NCBI RefSeq assembly: GCF_000091305.1
Contig: NC_013929.1
Coordinates: 3,472,001-3,536,000 of the forward strand
Reading direction: 5' to 3'
Source: Streptomyces scabiei 87.22
GTDB lineage: Bacteria; Actinomycetota; Actinomycetes; Streptomycetales; Streptomycetaceae
Length of the DNA stretch: 64,000 nucleotides
Below the pieces are notes generated by a model that worked only from the letters and a program-made list of their open reading frames with translations, was not told the DNA's origin and did no database searches. Below, in pieces: positions 25,661 to 33,019 of the stretch. Each line of letters opens with the position of its first letter. The stretch's first letter is position 1. Position numbers and translations under genes: made by a program.

Positions 25661-27205
25661 ATGCCCACCTCGCCCCGCTCCCGTGCCGTCGCCGTGGCCA
25701 CGGCCGCCGTCCTGCTCTCCCTGGCGGCGTGCGGCGACGACGTCAAGGGGGACGACACGGACCTGACCGCGCAGAAGCTGAGCTGGAAGACCTGCGAGGC
25801 CCCGTCCGAGTCCGAGGGCGGCGGCACCGCGCCCTCCCCGCTGCCCGACGGGGACGAGTGGCAGTGCGCCACCATGAAGGCGCCCCTCGACTGGGACGAG
25901 CCCGACGGCGACACCATCGGCATCGCGCTGATCCGGGCGCGCACCAGCGGGGCGAGGAACAGACGCATCGGCTCGCTGGTGTTCAACTTCGGCGGTCCCG
26001 GCGGCTCGGGCGTCAAGTCGCTCCCGGCCTCCGCGCAGGACTACGCGACCCTGCGCACCCGCTACGACCTCGTCAGCTTCGACCCGCGAGGGGTCGGCCG
26101 CAGCGCGGGCGTCCGGTGCGAGGACGACGAGCAACTCGACGAGTACTTCCAGCAGGACGGGACCCCGGACGACGCCGCCGAGCGGAGGAAGCTCCTCGAC
26201 ACCACCAAGTCCTTCAACTCCGCCTGCGAGGAGAACTCCGGCAAGACCCTCCCGCACGTGCGCACCACGGACGCGGCCCGCGACATGGACCTCATGCGCC
26301 AGGTCCTCGGCGACGACGAACTCCACTACTTCGGCATCTCCTACGGCACGGAACTCGGCGGTGTCTACGCCCACCTCTTCCCCCGGAAGGTCGGACGCGC
26401 GGTGTTCGACGCGGTCGTCGACCCGACGCAGACGTCGGAGCAGGGCACGCTCGGACAGGCCGGGGGCTTTCAGCTGGCGCTGGACAACTACGCCCGGGAC
26501 TGCGTGTCGAAGACCGAGGACTGCCCGGTCGGCGACAGCGAACAGGACGTCGAGAACCGGATCACGAAGCTGCTCGACGACCTCGACGCCCGGCCGATCG
26601 ACGGGATCTTCCCCCGCGACCTCACCCAGACCATCGCCACGAGCGGTATCGCCCAGGCCCTGTACTCCCAGGACCTCTGGCCGTACCTGACCCAGGGTCT
26701 CGAACTGGCGTATGAAGGGGACGGCAGCCTGCTGATGTCGCTGTCCGACTCCATGAACGGGCGCAGCGAGAACGGCGAGTACAGCAACCTCACCGCGGCG
26801 AACGTCTCCATCAACTGCGCAGACTCCGCGCCGCGCTACACCACCGCCGACGTGGAGGACCGGCTGGGCGAGTTCGAGGCGGCCTCCCCCGTCTTCGGAG
26901 ACTGGTTGGCCTGGTCCCTGCTCGCCTGCACCGACTGGGCCGTCGCCGGTGCGGCCGACCATCCCGATGTGCGGGCCCCGGGAGCGGCGCCGATCCTCGT
27001 GATCGGCAACACGGGCGATCCCGCCACGCCGTACGAGGGGGCCCGGAAGATGGTCGAGGCCCTCGGCGCGGGAGTCGGGATCGAGCTGACGTACCGAGGA
27101 CAGGGCCATGGTGCGTACAACAGCGGGAACACCTGCGTCCAGAAGGCCGTGGACGGCTACCTGCTCAAGGGAAAGACCCCGAAAGCAGGCACGGTCTGCA
27201 CATGA
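25661..27205 (+). CDS. Secreted alpha/beta-hydrolase peptidase (tripeptidyl aminopeptidase-like), lipoprotein
   Basis: A 514-residue exported alpha/beta hydrolase of the Slp/tripeptidyl-aminopeptidase group. A signal peptide ends in a lipobox (LSLAAC, Cys about 24), so it should be a lipoprotein. The oxyanion motif FNFGGPGGSG (about 108), nucleophile GISYGTELGG (about 227), the acid in GNTGDPATPYEGA (about 450) and the terminal QGHGAY His (about 485) complete the triad. The C-terminal TAP-like domain is present. These enzymes remove short peptides from N-termini outside the cell. A paralog follows in tandem. ATG 25661. Confidence 0.93.
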   Translation: MPTSPRSRAVAVATAAVLLSLAACGDDVKGDDTDLTAQKLSWKTCEAPSESEGGGTAPSPLPDGDEWQCATMKAPLDWDEPDGDTIGIALIRARTSGARNRRIGSLVFNFGGPGGSGVKSLPASAQDYATLRTRYDLVSFDPRGVGRSAGVRCEDDEQLDEYFQQDGTPDDAAERRKLLDTTKSFNSACEENSGKTLPHVRTTDAARDMDLMRQVLGDDELHYFGISYGTELGGVYAHLFPRKVGRAVFDAVVDPTQTSEQGTLGQAGGFQLALDNYARDCVSKTEDCPVGDSEQDVENRITKLLDDLDARPIDGIFPRDLTQTIATSGIAQALYSQDLWPYLTQGLELAYEGDGSLLMSLSDSMNGRSENGEYSNLTAANVSINCADSAPRYTTADVEDRLGEFEAASPVFGDWLAWSLLACTDWAVAGAADHPDVRAPGAAPILVIGNTGDPATPYEGARKMVEALGAGVGIELTYRGQGHGAYNSGNTCVQKAVDGYLLKGKTPKAGTVCT

Positions 27206-27222
27206 ATGCGCAGGTCAGAAGG

Positions 27223-27231
27223 TTATCCACA
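27223..27231 (+). promoter_or_regulatory. DnaA box
   Basis: A perfect TTATCCACA in the 118-bp gap between the two peptidase paralogs. Confidence 0.5.
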
Positions 27232-27323
27232 GGCCGTCTCGGCATTCACGACGGTCCGCATACCATGGCATGACCGCCATTCGGGACATCCGGCGGACGA
27301 CACCGCTGGAAGGGGAGGCAAGC

Positions 27324-28850
27324 ATGGCGCGCTTGACACGGGGGGCCGCCCTGGCTGCTGCCGTACTGCTGGTCACCGGGTGCAGCGGCGGGGCGGACGA
27401 CAGGCCGGGTGACGAAGCGGACGACGCGAAGGCCTCGTCCTACTCACCGGCACCGCCGCCACCGCCGCAGAAGCTCGACTGGGGTCGCTGCGAGGCGACC
27501 TCGGAGGGCCCCGCACCAGGCGGGGACTGGCAGTGCGCGACGCTGAAGGTGCCGCTGGACTACGCGAAACCGGACGAGGGGACGATCGGGCTCGCACTGA
27601 TCCGCAGCAAGGCGACCGGCGATGCCGGGGAACGCCTCGGCTCCCTCCTGTTCAACTTCGGCGGCCCCGGCGGCTCCGGCGTGTCCATGCTGCCGTCGTA
27701 CGCGGGGCTGACGAGCGAACTGCACAAGCGGTACGACCTGGTGAGCTGGGACCCGCGCGGGGTGGCCGGGAGCGAGGGGGTGCGCTGCCGCAGCGACAAG
27801 GAGATCCAGACGAGCGAGTCGGTGGACGCCACCCCCGACGACGCCATGGAGGAGAATGCCTTCTTCCAGGACGCGGCCGACTTCGGCGAGGGATGCGAGA
27901 AGGCCGCCGGCGAGCTGCTGTCGCACGTCTCGACCGCCGAGACCGCCCGCGACATGGACCTCGTGCGCCGGGTCCTGGGCGACGAGAAGATGCACTATTT
28001 CGGCATCTCCTACGGCACCGAACTGGGCGGGGTCTACGCCCACCTGTTCCCCCGGAACGTGGGGCGCCTGGTCCTGGACGCGGTGGTCGACCCGACCGCC
28101 GACACGGTGGGCCACGCGAAGAACCAGACCCTGGGCTTCCAGCGGGCTCTCGACAACTACCTGAAGTCCACCGGCCAGAACCCGGAGGCGGGCACACGGA
28201 AGATCGCGAAGCTGCTGGAGCGGATCGACGCGAAGCCGCTGGCGACGACGTCCGGCCGCGAACTCACCCAGACGCTGGCGACCACAGGTATCGTCCTGCC
28301 GCTCTACAGCGAGCGGAGCTGGCCCACGCTGACCAGCGCGCTCGACGCCGCCGAGGACGGCGACGGCACGGAACTGCTCGCGCTGGCCGACGGGTACAAC
28401 GAACGCGACCCGTCCGGTCGTTACGGCACGACGACCCACTCCCAACGGGTCATATCGTGCCTGGACCAGAAGCAGCGGCCGAGCGTGGAGGAGACGAAGA
28501 GGCTGCTGCCCGAGTTCCGGGAGATCTCGCCCGTCTTCGGCGAGTTCCTGGGGTGGGACACCGCGGGCTGGTGCCACGACTGGCCGGTGCCGGGGCTGAC
28601 GGACTCGCCGGAGGTGAGCGCTCCGGGGGCCGCGCCCGTCCTCGTCGTGGGCAACACCGGGGATCCGGCGACCCCCTACGAGGGCGCGCGGAAGATGGCC
28701 GCGGAACTGGGCGAGGACGTCGGGGTGATGCTCACCTGGAAGGGCGAGGGCCATGGCGCGTACGGCAACGGCAGCACGTGCGTCGACTCGACGGTGAACG
28801 CGTATCTGCTGGACGGGACGGTGCCGAAGGACGGCAAGGTCTGCGCGTAG
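27324..28850 (+). CDS. Secreted alpha/beta-hydrolase peptidase (tripeptidyl aminopeptidase-like), lipoprotein paralog
   Basis: A 508-residue paralog of the preceding gene with the same architecture. It has a lipobox (LLVTGC, Cys about 21), a proline-rich linker, FNFGGPGGSG (about 110), GISYGTELGG (about 227), GNTGDPATPYEGA and the catalytic His in EGHGAYGNG. ATG 27324 has GGGAGG five bases upstream and gives a proper signal peptide; longer starts would bury it. Shared motifs and order point to tandem duplication. Its own promoter region with a DnaA box suggests separate control. A hairpin after the stop ends transcription. Confidence 0.93.
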   Translation: MARLTRGAALAAAVLLVTGCSGGADDRPGDEADDAKASSYSPAPPPPPQKLDWGRCEATSEGPAPGGDWQCATLKVPLDYAKPDEGTIGLALIRSKATGDAGERLGSLLFNFGGPGGSGVSMLPSYAGLTSELHKRYDLVSWDPRGVAGSEGVRCRSDKEIQTSESVDATPDDAMEENAFFQDAADFGEGCEKAAGELLSHVSTAETARDMDLVRRVLGDEKMHYFGISYGTELGGVYAHLFPRNVGRLVLDAVVDPTADTVGHAKNQTLGFQRALDNYLKSTGQNPEAGTRKIAKLLERIDAKPLATTSGRELTQTLATTGIVLPLYSERSWPTLTSALDAAEDGDGTELLALADGYNERDPSGRYGTTTHSQRVISCLDQKQRPSVEETKRLLPEFREISPVFGEFLGWDTAGWCHDWPVPGLTDSPEVSAPGAAPVLVVGNTGDPATPYEGARKMAAELGEDVGVMLTWKGEGHGAYGNGSTCVDSTVNAYLLDGTVPKDGKVCA

Positions 28851-28890
28851 CCCGGGAGGGCCGCCGGGCGCTGGTACGGGTGGGCGCGGA

Positions 28891-28922
28891 GAGGGGCCCG
28901 GCACCCGTGGTGCCGAGCCCCT
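28891..28922 (+). terminator. Terminator after the second peptidase gene
   Basis: GGGGCCCGGCACC and GGTGCCGAGCCCC form a near-perfect stem about 45 bp after the stop. Confidence 0.65.
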
Positions 28923-28955
28923 GCCGGGAGAACCCGGGTCTAGGGTGCGTTTCAG

Positions 28956-28985
28956 AAGTGGATCTTGATGTGTCAAGATCCACTT
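28956..28985 (+). promoter_or_regulatory. Hairpin abutting the transposase start codon
   Basis: A perfect 13-bp stem (AAGTGGATCTTGA, 28956-28968, with 28973-28985) and a four-base loop, ending one base before GTG 28987. It occupies the whole ribosome-binding region, so transcripts entering from outside would be poorly translated. Confidence 0.6.
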
Positions 28986-28986
28986 C

Positions 28987-29861
28987 GTGGGACGGCATGA
29001 TCTGACGAATGCACAATGGGCGAAGCTGGAGCCCTTGCTCCCGGCCGGCAAGAAGCCCGGACGGCCACCGGTGCACACCAAGCGGCAGTTGATAGACGGC
29101 ATACGCTGGCGCACCCGCGCCGGTGCTCCGTGGCGGGACGTGCCCGAGCGGTATGGCCCGTGGGAGACGGTCTACGGTCTGTTCCGGCGCTGGCAGCGGG
29201 ACGGCACCTGGCACCGCATCTTCGAGCAGCTGCAGGCCCGGGCCGACGCCGAGGGGCTGATCACCTGGGACGTCTCGGTGGACTCCACCATCGCCCGCGC
29301 CCACCAGCATGCGGCCGGTGCCCGCAAAAAGGGGATCTGCAGATCGAGCCGCCAGGTGGTGTGTTCATCGAGCCCGATGACCACGGGCTCGGACGATCCC
29401 GGGGTGGGCTGACCACCAAGCTGCACCTGGCGGTCGAGCAGGCCCAGAAGCCGATGGCGCTGGTCATCACGGCTGGACAGCGTGGTGACTCGCCGCAGTT
29501 CCAGGTGGTCCTGGGCCGTATCCGGGTGCCCCGGCTCGGGCAGGGCCGCCCGCGCACCCGGCCGGACAAGGTGCGTGCCGACAAGGCGTACGGCTCCCGC
29601 GCGAACCGCGACTACCTGCGCAAACGTGGCATCCGCTGCACGATCCCGGAGAAGCGCGACCAGATTGCCAACCGCAAGAAACGCGGTTCCCACGGCGGCC
29701 GCCCGCCCAAGTTCGACAAGGACGACTACAAGCAGCGCCACGCAGTGGAGTGCGGAATCAATCGCCTGAAACGGCACCGTGCGGTCGCCACGAGATACGA
29801 CAAGCTCGCCGTCCGCTACGAAGCGACGGTGCTGGTCGCAGCCATCAACGAGTGGCTATGA
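28987..29861 (+). CDS. IS5-family transposase, produced by -1 frameshift
   Basis: ORF A runs 28987-29412 and ORF B is open in the -1 frame to 29861. Switching frame at the slippery heptamer A AAG GGG (29328-29334) joins them into one protein of about 290 residues. ORF A carries the helix-turn-helix-like N-terminus (DLTNAQWAKLEPLLP) and the first catalytic Asp (SVDSTIARAH). ORF B carries the second Asp (RADKAYGS) and the ECGINRLKRHRAVATRYDK block with the catalytic Glu and the Y-R-E-K signature. ORF A alone would end 26 codons past the heptamer. Functional if frameshifting occurs. Confidence 0.9.
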
Positions 29862-29882
29862 CCAGCACTTTCAAAACGCACC

Positions 29883-31061
29883 CTAGTAGACCGGCTTGCT
29901 CGGCTCGATCTGGTTGACCCAGCCGATCACGCCGCCGCCGACGTGGACCGCGTCGGAGAAGCCCGCCGACTTCAGGACGGCCAGAACTTCCGCACTGCGG
30001 ACACCCGTCTTGCAGTGCAGGACGATCTTCTTGTCCTGCGGAAGGGCCTCCAGGGCGGTGCCCATGAGGAACTCGTTCTTCGGGATCAGCTTGGCGCCCG
30101 GGATGGACACGATCTCGTACTCGTTGATCTCGCGGACGTCGATGATCTCGATGTTCTCGCCGTCGTCGATCCACTCCTTGAGCTGCTTGGGAGTGATCGT
30201 CGAGCCGGCCGCCGCCTCCTGGGCCTCCTCGGAGACGACGCCGCAGAAGGCCTCGTAGTCGATGAGTTCGGTGACGGTGGGGTTCTCGCCGCAGACCGCG
30301 CAGTCGGGGTCCTTGCGGACCTTGACCTGGCGGTACTGCATCTCCAGGGCGTCGTAGATCATCAGGCGGCCGACCAGCGGCTCACCCGTGCCGGTGAGGA
30401 CCTTGATGGCCTCGGTGACCTGGATGGAGCCGATGGAGGCGCACAGCACACCGAGGACACCGCCCTCGGCGCAGGAGGGGACCATGCCCGGCGGCGGCGG
30501 CTCGGGGTAGAGGCAGCGGTAGCAGGGTCCGTGCTCGGACCAGAACACGGAGGCCTGGCCGTCGAAGCGGTAGATCGAGCCCCACACGTACGGCTTGTTC
30601 AGCAGCACGCACGCGTCGTTGACCAGGTAGCGGGTCGCGAAGTTGTCCGTGCCGTCGACGATCAGGTCGTACTGGCTGAAGATGTCCATCACGTTCTCGG
30701 CCTCGAGCCGCTCTTCGTGGAGGATCACGTTCACGTACGGGTTGATGCCGAGCACGGAGTCGCGCGCGGACGCGGCCTTGGAGCGGCCGATGTCGGCCTG
30801 GCTGTGAATGATCTGGCGCTGCAGGTTCGACTCGTCGACCTCGTCGAACTCCACGATGCCGAGCGTGCCGACGCCCGCCGCGGCCAGGTACATCAGCGCC
30901 GGGGAGCCGAGGCCGCCGGCACCCACACACAGCACCTTGGCGTTCTTCAGCCGCTTCTGCCCGTCCATCCCGACGTCGGGGATGATCAGGTGGCGGGAGT
31001 ACCTGCGGACCTCGTCTACGGTGAGCTCGGAAGCGGGCTCGACCAGGGGTGGCAGCGACAC
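29883..31061 (-). CDS. moeZ: Adenylyltransferase/sulfurtransferase MoeZ (MoeB-rhodanese)
   Basis: A 392-residue MoeB/ThiF-type E1 fused to a C-terminal rhodanese. The ATP site VGAGGLGSPAL is at about 46-56. Zinc cysteines occur in CYRC and CAVC. The E1 region includes VPSCAEGGVLG. The rhodanese active-site loop CKTGVRS is at about 352. MoeZ adenylates and thiocarboxylates small sulfur-carrier proteins for molybdopterin, cysteine and thiamine-type pathways. The start is GTG 31061. A SigR-type promoter lies 45-70 bp upstream. The TAG stop lies in the duplicated target of the adjoining IS, yet the C-terminus (KPVY) appears native. Confidence 0.95.
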   Translation of the reverse strand: MSLPPLVEPASELTVDEVRRYSRHLIIPDVGMDGQKRLKNAKVLCVGAGGLGSPALMYLAAAGVGTLGIVEFDEVDESNLQRQIIHSQADIGRSKAASARDSVLGINPYVNVILHEERLEAENVMDIFSQYDLIVDGTDNFATRYLVNDACVLLNKPYVWGSIYRFDGQASVFWSEHGPCYRCLYPEPPPPGMVPSCAEGGVLGVLCASIGSIQVTEAIKVLTGTGEPLVGRLMIYDALEMQYRQVKVRKDPDCAVCGENPTVTELIDYEAFCGVVSEEAQEAAAGSTITPKQLKEWIDDGENIEIIDVREINEYEIVSIPGAKLIPKNEFLMGTALEALPQDKKIVLHCKTGVRSAEVLAVLKSAGFSDAVHVGGGVIGWVNQIEPSKPVY

Positions 31062-31105
31062 GGGGACTCCGTTGGTCGGTCAATCACTACAGTTGTTCTC
31101 CCCGT

Positions 31106-31131
31106 AACACTGCCACGCCCTTTTTCATTCC
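31106..31131 (-). promoter_or_regulatory. SigR-type promoter of moeZ
   Basis: On the minus strand GGAAT (31131-31127), 18 bases, GTT (31108-31106). It overlaps the last codons of the upstream hydrolase gene and ends 45 bp before the moeZ start. Confidence 0.8.
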
Positions 31132-31874
31132 GAGACACCCGTTCCAACCAGCGAGACGATGTCGTCCCAGTAGCCGGGCATCGTCTCCCAGGGGTCGGTC
31201 CGGCCGCCGCGGTCCCTGCGGTCGGTGAAGTAGATGGTGGCGGCACCCTGCCAGCGGGCGACGCGCAGCGCCTCGTCGAGGTGTCCGCGCGGAACACCGT
31301 GGACGAAGTGGCAGAAGCGCTCGGGCGGGTGGTCGGCGGTCCACTCGGCCGCCTGCGACCAGCGATAGTCGCTCCAGGGCCCGGAGAAGGTCACCAGTTG
31401 GTCGGCGATGTCGACATAGCCGGGGTGCGGGTGGGTGCCGTGTCCGAGGACGAGGTGCCCGCCGCCGAGAAGCCCGCGGAGTGCGGTGGCCGTGCGCTCG
31501 GTGTCGGGCAGGGCGCCGTGTTCCGTGGGGCAGCGGTCCAGGAAGAAGCCGTCGGTGCGGTACCAGTCGAGATACCGGCGCGCGTCGGAAGCGATGTCGC
31601 CGAGGGCGCGCGCGCCGTAGGTCAGGTCCAGGTGACCGAGGACACGGACGCCCGCGTTCCGCAGCCGTCCGGCGGCTTCGAGGCAGTGCGGGTCGGGGCG
31701 GGTGCCGGGGCCGTCGGAGATGTTCAGGACGACCCAGTGCAAAGGGTTGCCGGGACGGGCGAGTTCGCACCATTCCAACGGGGCGACGAGGGGGTGGGCA
31801 TAGCCGGGGATGCCGAAGCCGAGGCTCAGGCCGGTGTTCGCGATGGCGGAGGGCGCCGGGGTCAGATACGGCAT
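31125..31874 (-). CDS. Spherulin-4-type putative glycoside hydrolase
   Basis: A 249-residue protein of the spherulation-specific family 4 (Spherulin4) fold, a TIM-barrel group. It shows FGIPGYAHPLV near the start, WVVLNISDGPG, VLGHLDLTYGAR, DWYRTDGFFLDRCP (an Asp-rich barrel edge) and a late LVTFSGPWSDY. Fungal Sph3 with this fold (GH135) cleaves alpha-1,4-galactosamine polymers, and PelA hydrolases are related. No signal peptide is seen, so an intracellular or non-classical location is implied. ATG 31874 has GGAGG upstream and overlaps the epimerase stop by 13 bases. It is last gene of the polysaccharide-type operon. Confidence 0.8.
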   Translation of the reverse strand: MPYLTPAPSAIANTGLSLGFGIPGYAHPLVAPLEWCELARPGNPLHWVVLNISDGPGTRPDPHCLEAAGRLRNAGVRVLGHLDLTYGARALGDIASDARRYLDWYRTDGFFLDRCPTEHGALPDTERTATALRGLLGGGHLVLGHGTHPHPGYVDIADQLVTFSGPWSDYRWSQAAEWTADHPPERFCHFVHGVPRGHLDEALRVARWQGAATIYFTDRRDRGGRTDPWETMPGYWDDIVSLVGTGVSE

Positions 31875-32821
31875 GCCGCCTCCATCCAGATGTCGGCGAG
31901 GGACTCCTCCAGGTTGATCCTGGGTCGCCAGCCGAGGCGGTCCCGGGCGGTGCGGACATCGGCCTGCTGCCAGCTGCCGCACCCGTCCGGGTAGGGGTAG
32001 GCGACGGGGGTGGCGTGGTCCGGTTCGGGGCGGGGGTGGCCGATGGTGGGCCTGAGGGGGCCGGGCGGAGCGTCGAGTTCGTGGAGGGCGCCGCCGTAGC
32101 CGGCCACGCGGGCGAGGACGGCCGCGGCGTCGCGGAGGCGCACGGCGCGGCCCGAACCGATGTTGATCACCCCCTGGGCGGCGGAGAGCGAGGCGGCGTG
32201 GACGGCACGGGCGACGTCGCGGACGTCGACGAAGTCGCGCTGGACGCCGAGACCGCCGAGCTTGAGCTCGCCGTCGCCGGACTGCATGGCGCGGCGCATG
32301 GCCTCGGCGAGCCGGCCGAGCGGCGAGCCGGCCGGGGTGCCGGGTCCGGCGGGTGAGAAGACGCGCAGGACCACGGCGTCAAGGCCGGAGCCGAGGACGA
32401 GTTCGGTGGCGGCGAGCTTGCTCACGCCGTAGGGGCCGCCGGGGCGGGGCACGGCGTCCTCGGCGGTGGAGGACCCGGGCTGGCTGGGTCCGTATTCGGC
32501 GCCGCAGCCGAGCTGCACCAGGCGGGCGCCGCAGCCGCTGCGGCGCAGGGCCTCGCAGACGGTGGCGACGGCGACGGTGTTGTGCCGGGTGAGTTCGCGG
32601 GCGCCGCCGCGGGTGGCTCCGGCGCAGTTGACGACGACTCCGGGGTGGACGGCGTCCAGGAAGCGGGTGAGCGCGCCCGGGCTGCCGGTGGCGAGGTCGA
32701 ACCGTACGTCGGCGTCGTCGCCGCGGCCGAGCGCGGTGAGCTGTACGGCCGGGTCGGCGAGCAGGCGCTCGGCGACGAAGCGGCCGAGGTATCCGTTGGC
32801 TCCGATCAGCAGGACCCTCAT
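31862..32821 (-). CDS. NAD-dependent epimerase/dehydratase (extended SDR)
   Basis: A 319-residue sugar-nucleotide epimerase/dehydratase. It has the Rossmann motif GANGYLG at 7-13, VNCAGAT near 65, catalytic YGVSK at about 138 and RVFSPAGPG further on; the C-terminus ends in RLGWRPRINLEESLAD, typical of UDP-sugar epimerases. It probably supplies or interconverts a nucleotide sugar for the neighbouring glycosyltransferase; the sugar is unknown. ATG 32821 overlaps the stop of a 15-codon mini-ORF (ATGA) and has GGAG of its own. Confidence 0.9.
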   Translation of the reverse strand: MRVLLIGANGYLGRFVAERLLADPAVQLTALGRGDDADVRFDLATGSPGALTRFLDAVHPGVVVNCAGATRGGARELTRHNTVAVATVCEALRRSGCGARLVQLGCGAEYGPSQPGSSTAEDAVPRPGGPYGVSKLAATELVLGSGLDAVVLRVFSPAGPGTPAGSPLGRLAEAMRRAMQSGDGELKLGGLGVQRDFVDVRDVARAVHAASLSAAQGVINIGSGRAVRLRDAAAVLARVAGYGGALHELDAPPGPLRPTIGHPRPEPDHATPVAYPYPDGCGSWQQADVRTARDRLGWRPRINLEESLADIWMEAACRI

Positions 32822-32865
32822 CGGGCGGCTCCCGGGGCGGGTTCTCCGGTTCGGGAGGTGATCAT
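32818..32865 (-). CDS. 15-codon mini-ORF coupled to the epimerase gene
   Basis: ATG 32865 has AAGGAGAA eight bases upstream, the strongest ribosome site in this operon. The peptide would be MITSRTGEPAPGAAR, and its TGA overlaps the epimerase ATG. It may serve to load ribosomes onto the epimerase. Whether the peptide matters is unknown. Confidence 0.45.
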   Translation of the reverse strand: MITSRTGEPAPGAAR

Positions 32866-33019
32866 CTGGCGTTCTCCTTATGGGGTGGTGCCGTGGGTGA
32901 TGAGGTGGCCCGCGGTGTCGGCCCCGCGGGACGGGCGCCCGGGACGCGAGCCCCGGGCGTCGGTCGGCCCGGACCTCGTACGGCGACGTGTGGCCGCCGG
33001 GCGAAGGGCCTCGGACGGG

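Larger units (their letters stand above)
28944..29882 (+). mobile_element. IS5-family (IS427-like group) insertion sequence
   Basis: A 939-bp element with imperfect terminal inverted repeats starting GGTGCGTTT (14 of 17 positions match between ends), a CTAG duplication and a transposase in two overlapping frames. It looks intact: both ends and the DDE residues are present. It lies between the convergent peptidase and moeZ genes and disrupts neither protein. Confidence 0.9.
28940..29886. repeat. 4-bp target-site duplication CTAG flanking the IS
   Basis: CTAG at 28940-28943 and 29883-29886 flanks the element directly. It fits the YTAR target preference of the IS427 group of IS5. The right copy supplies the moeZ stop codon. 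Confidence 0.75.
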
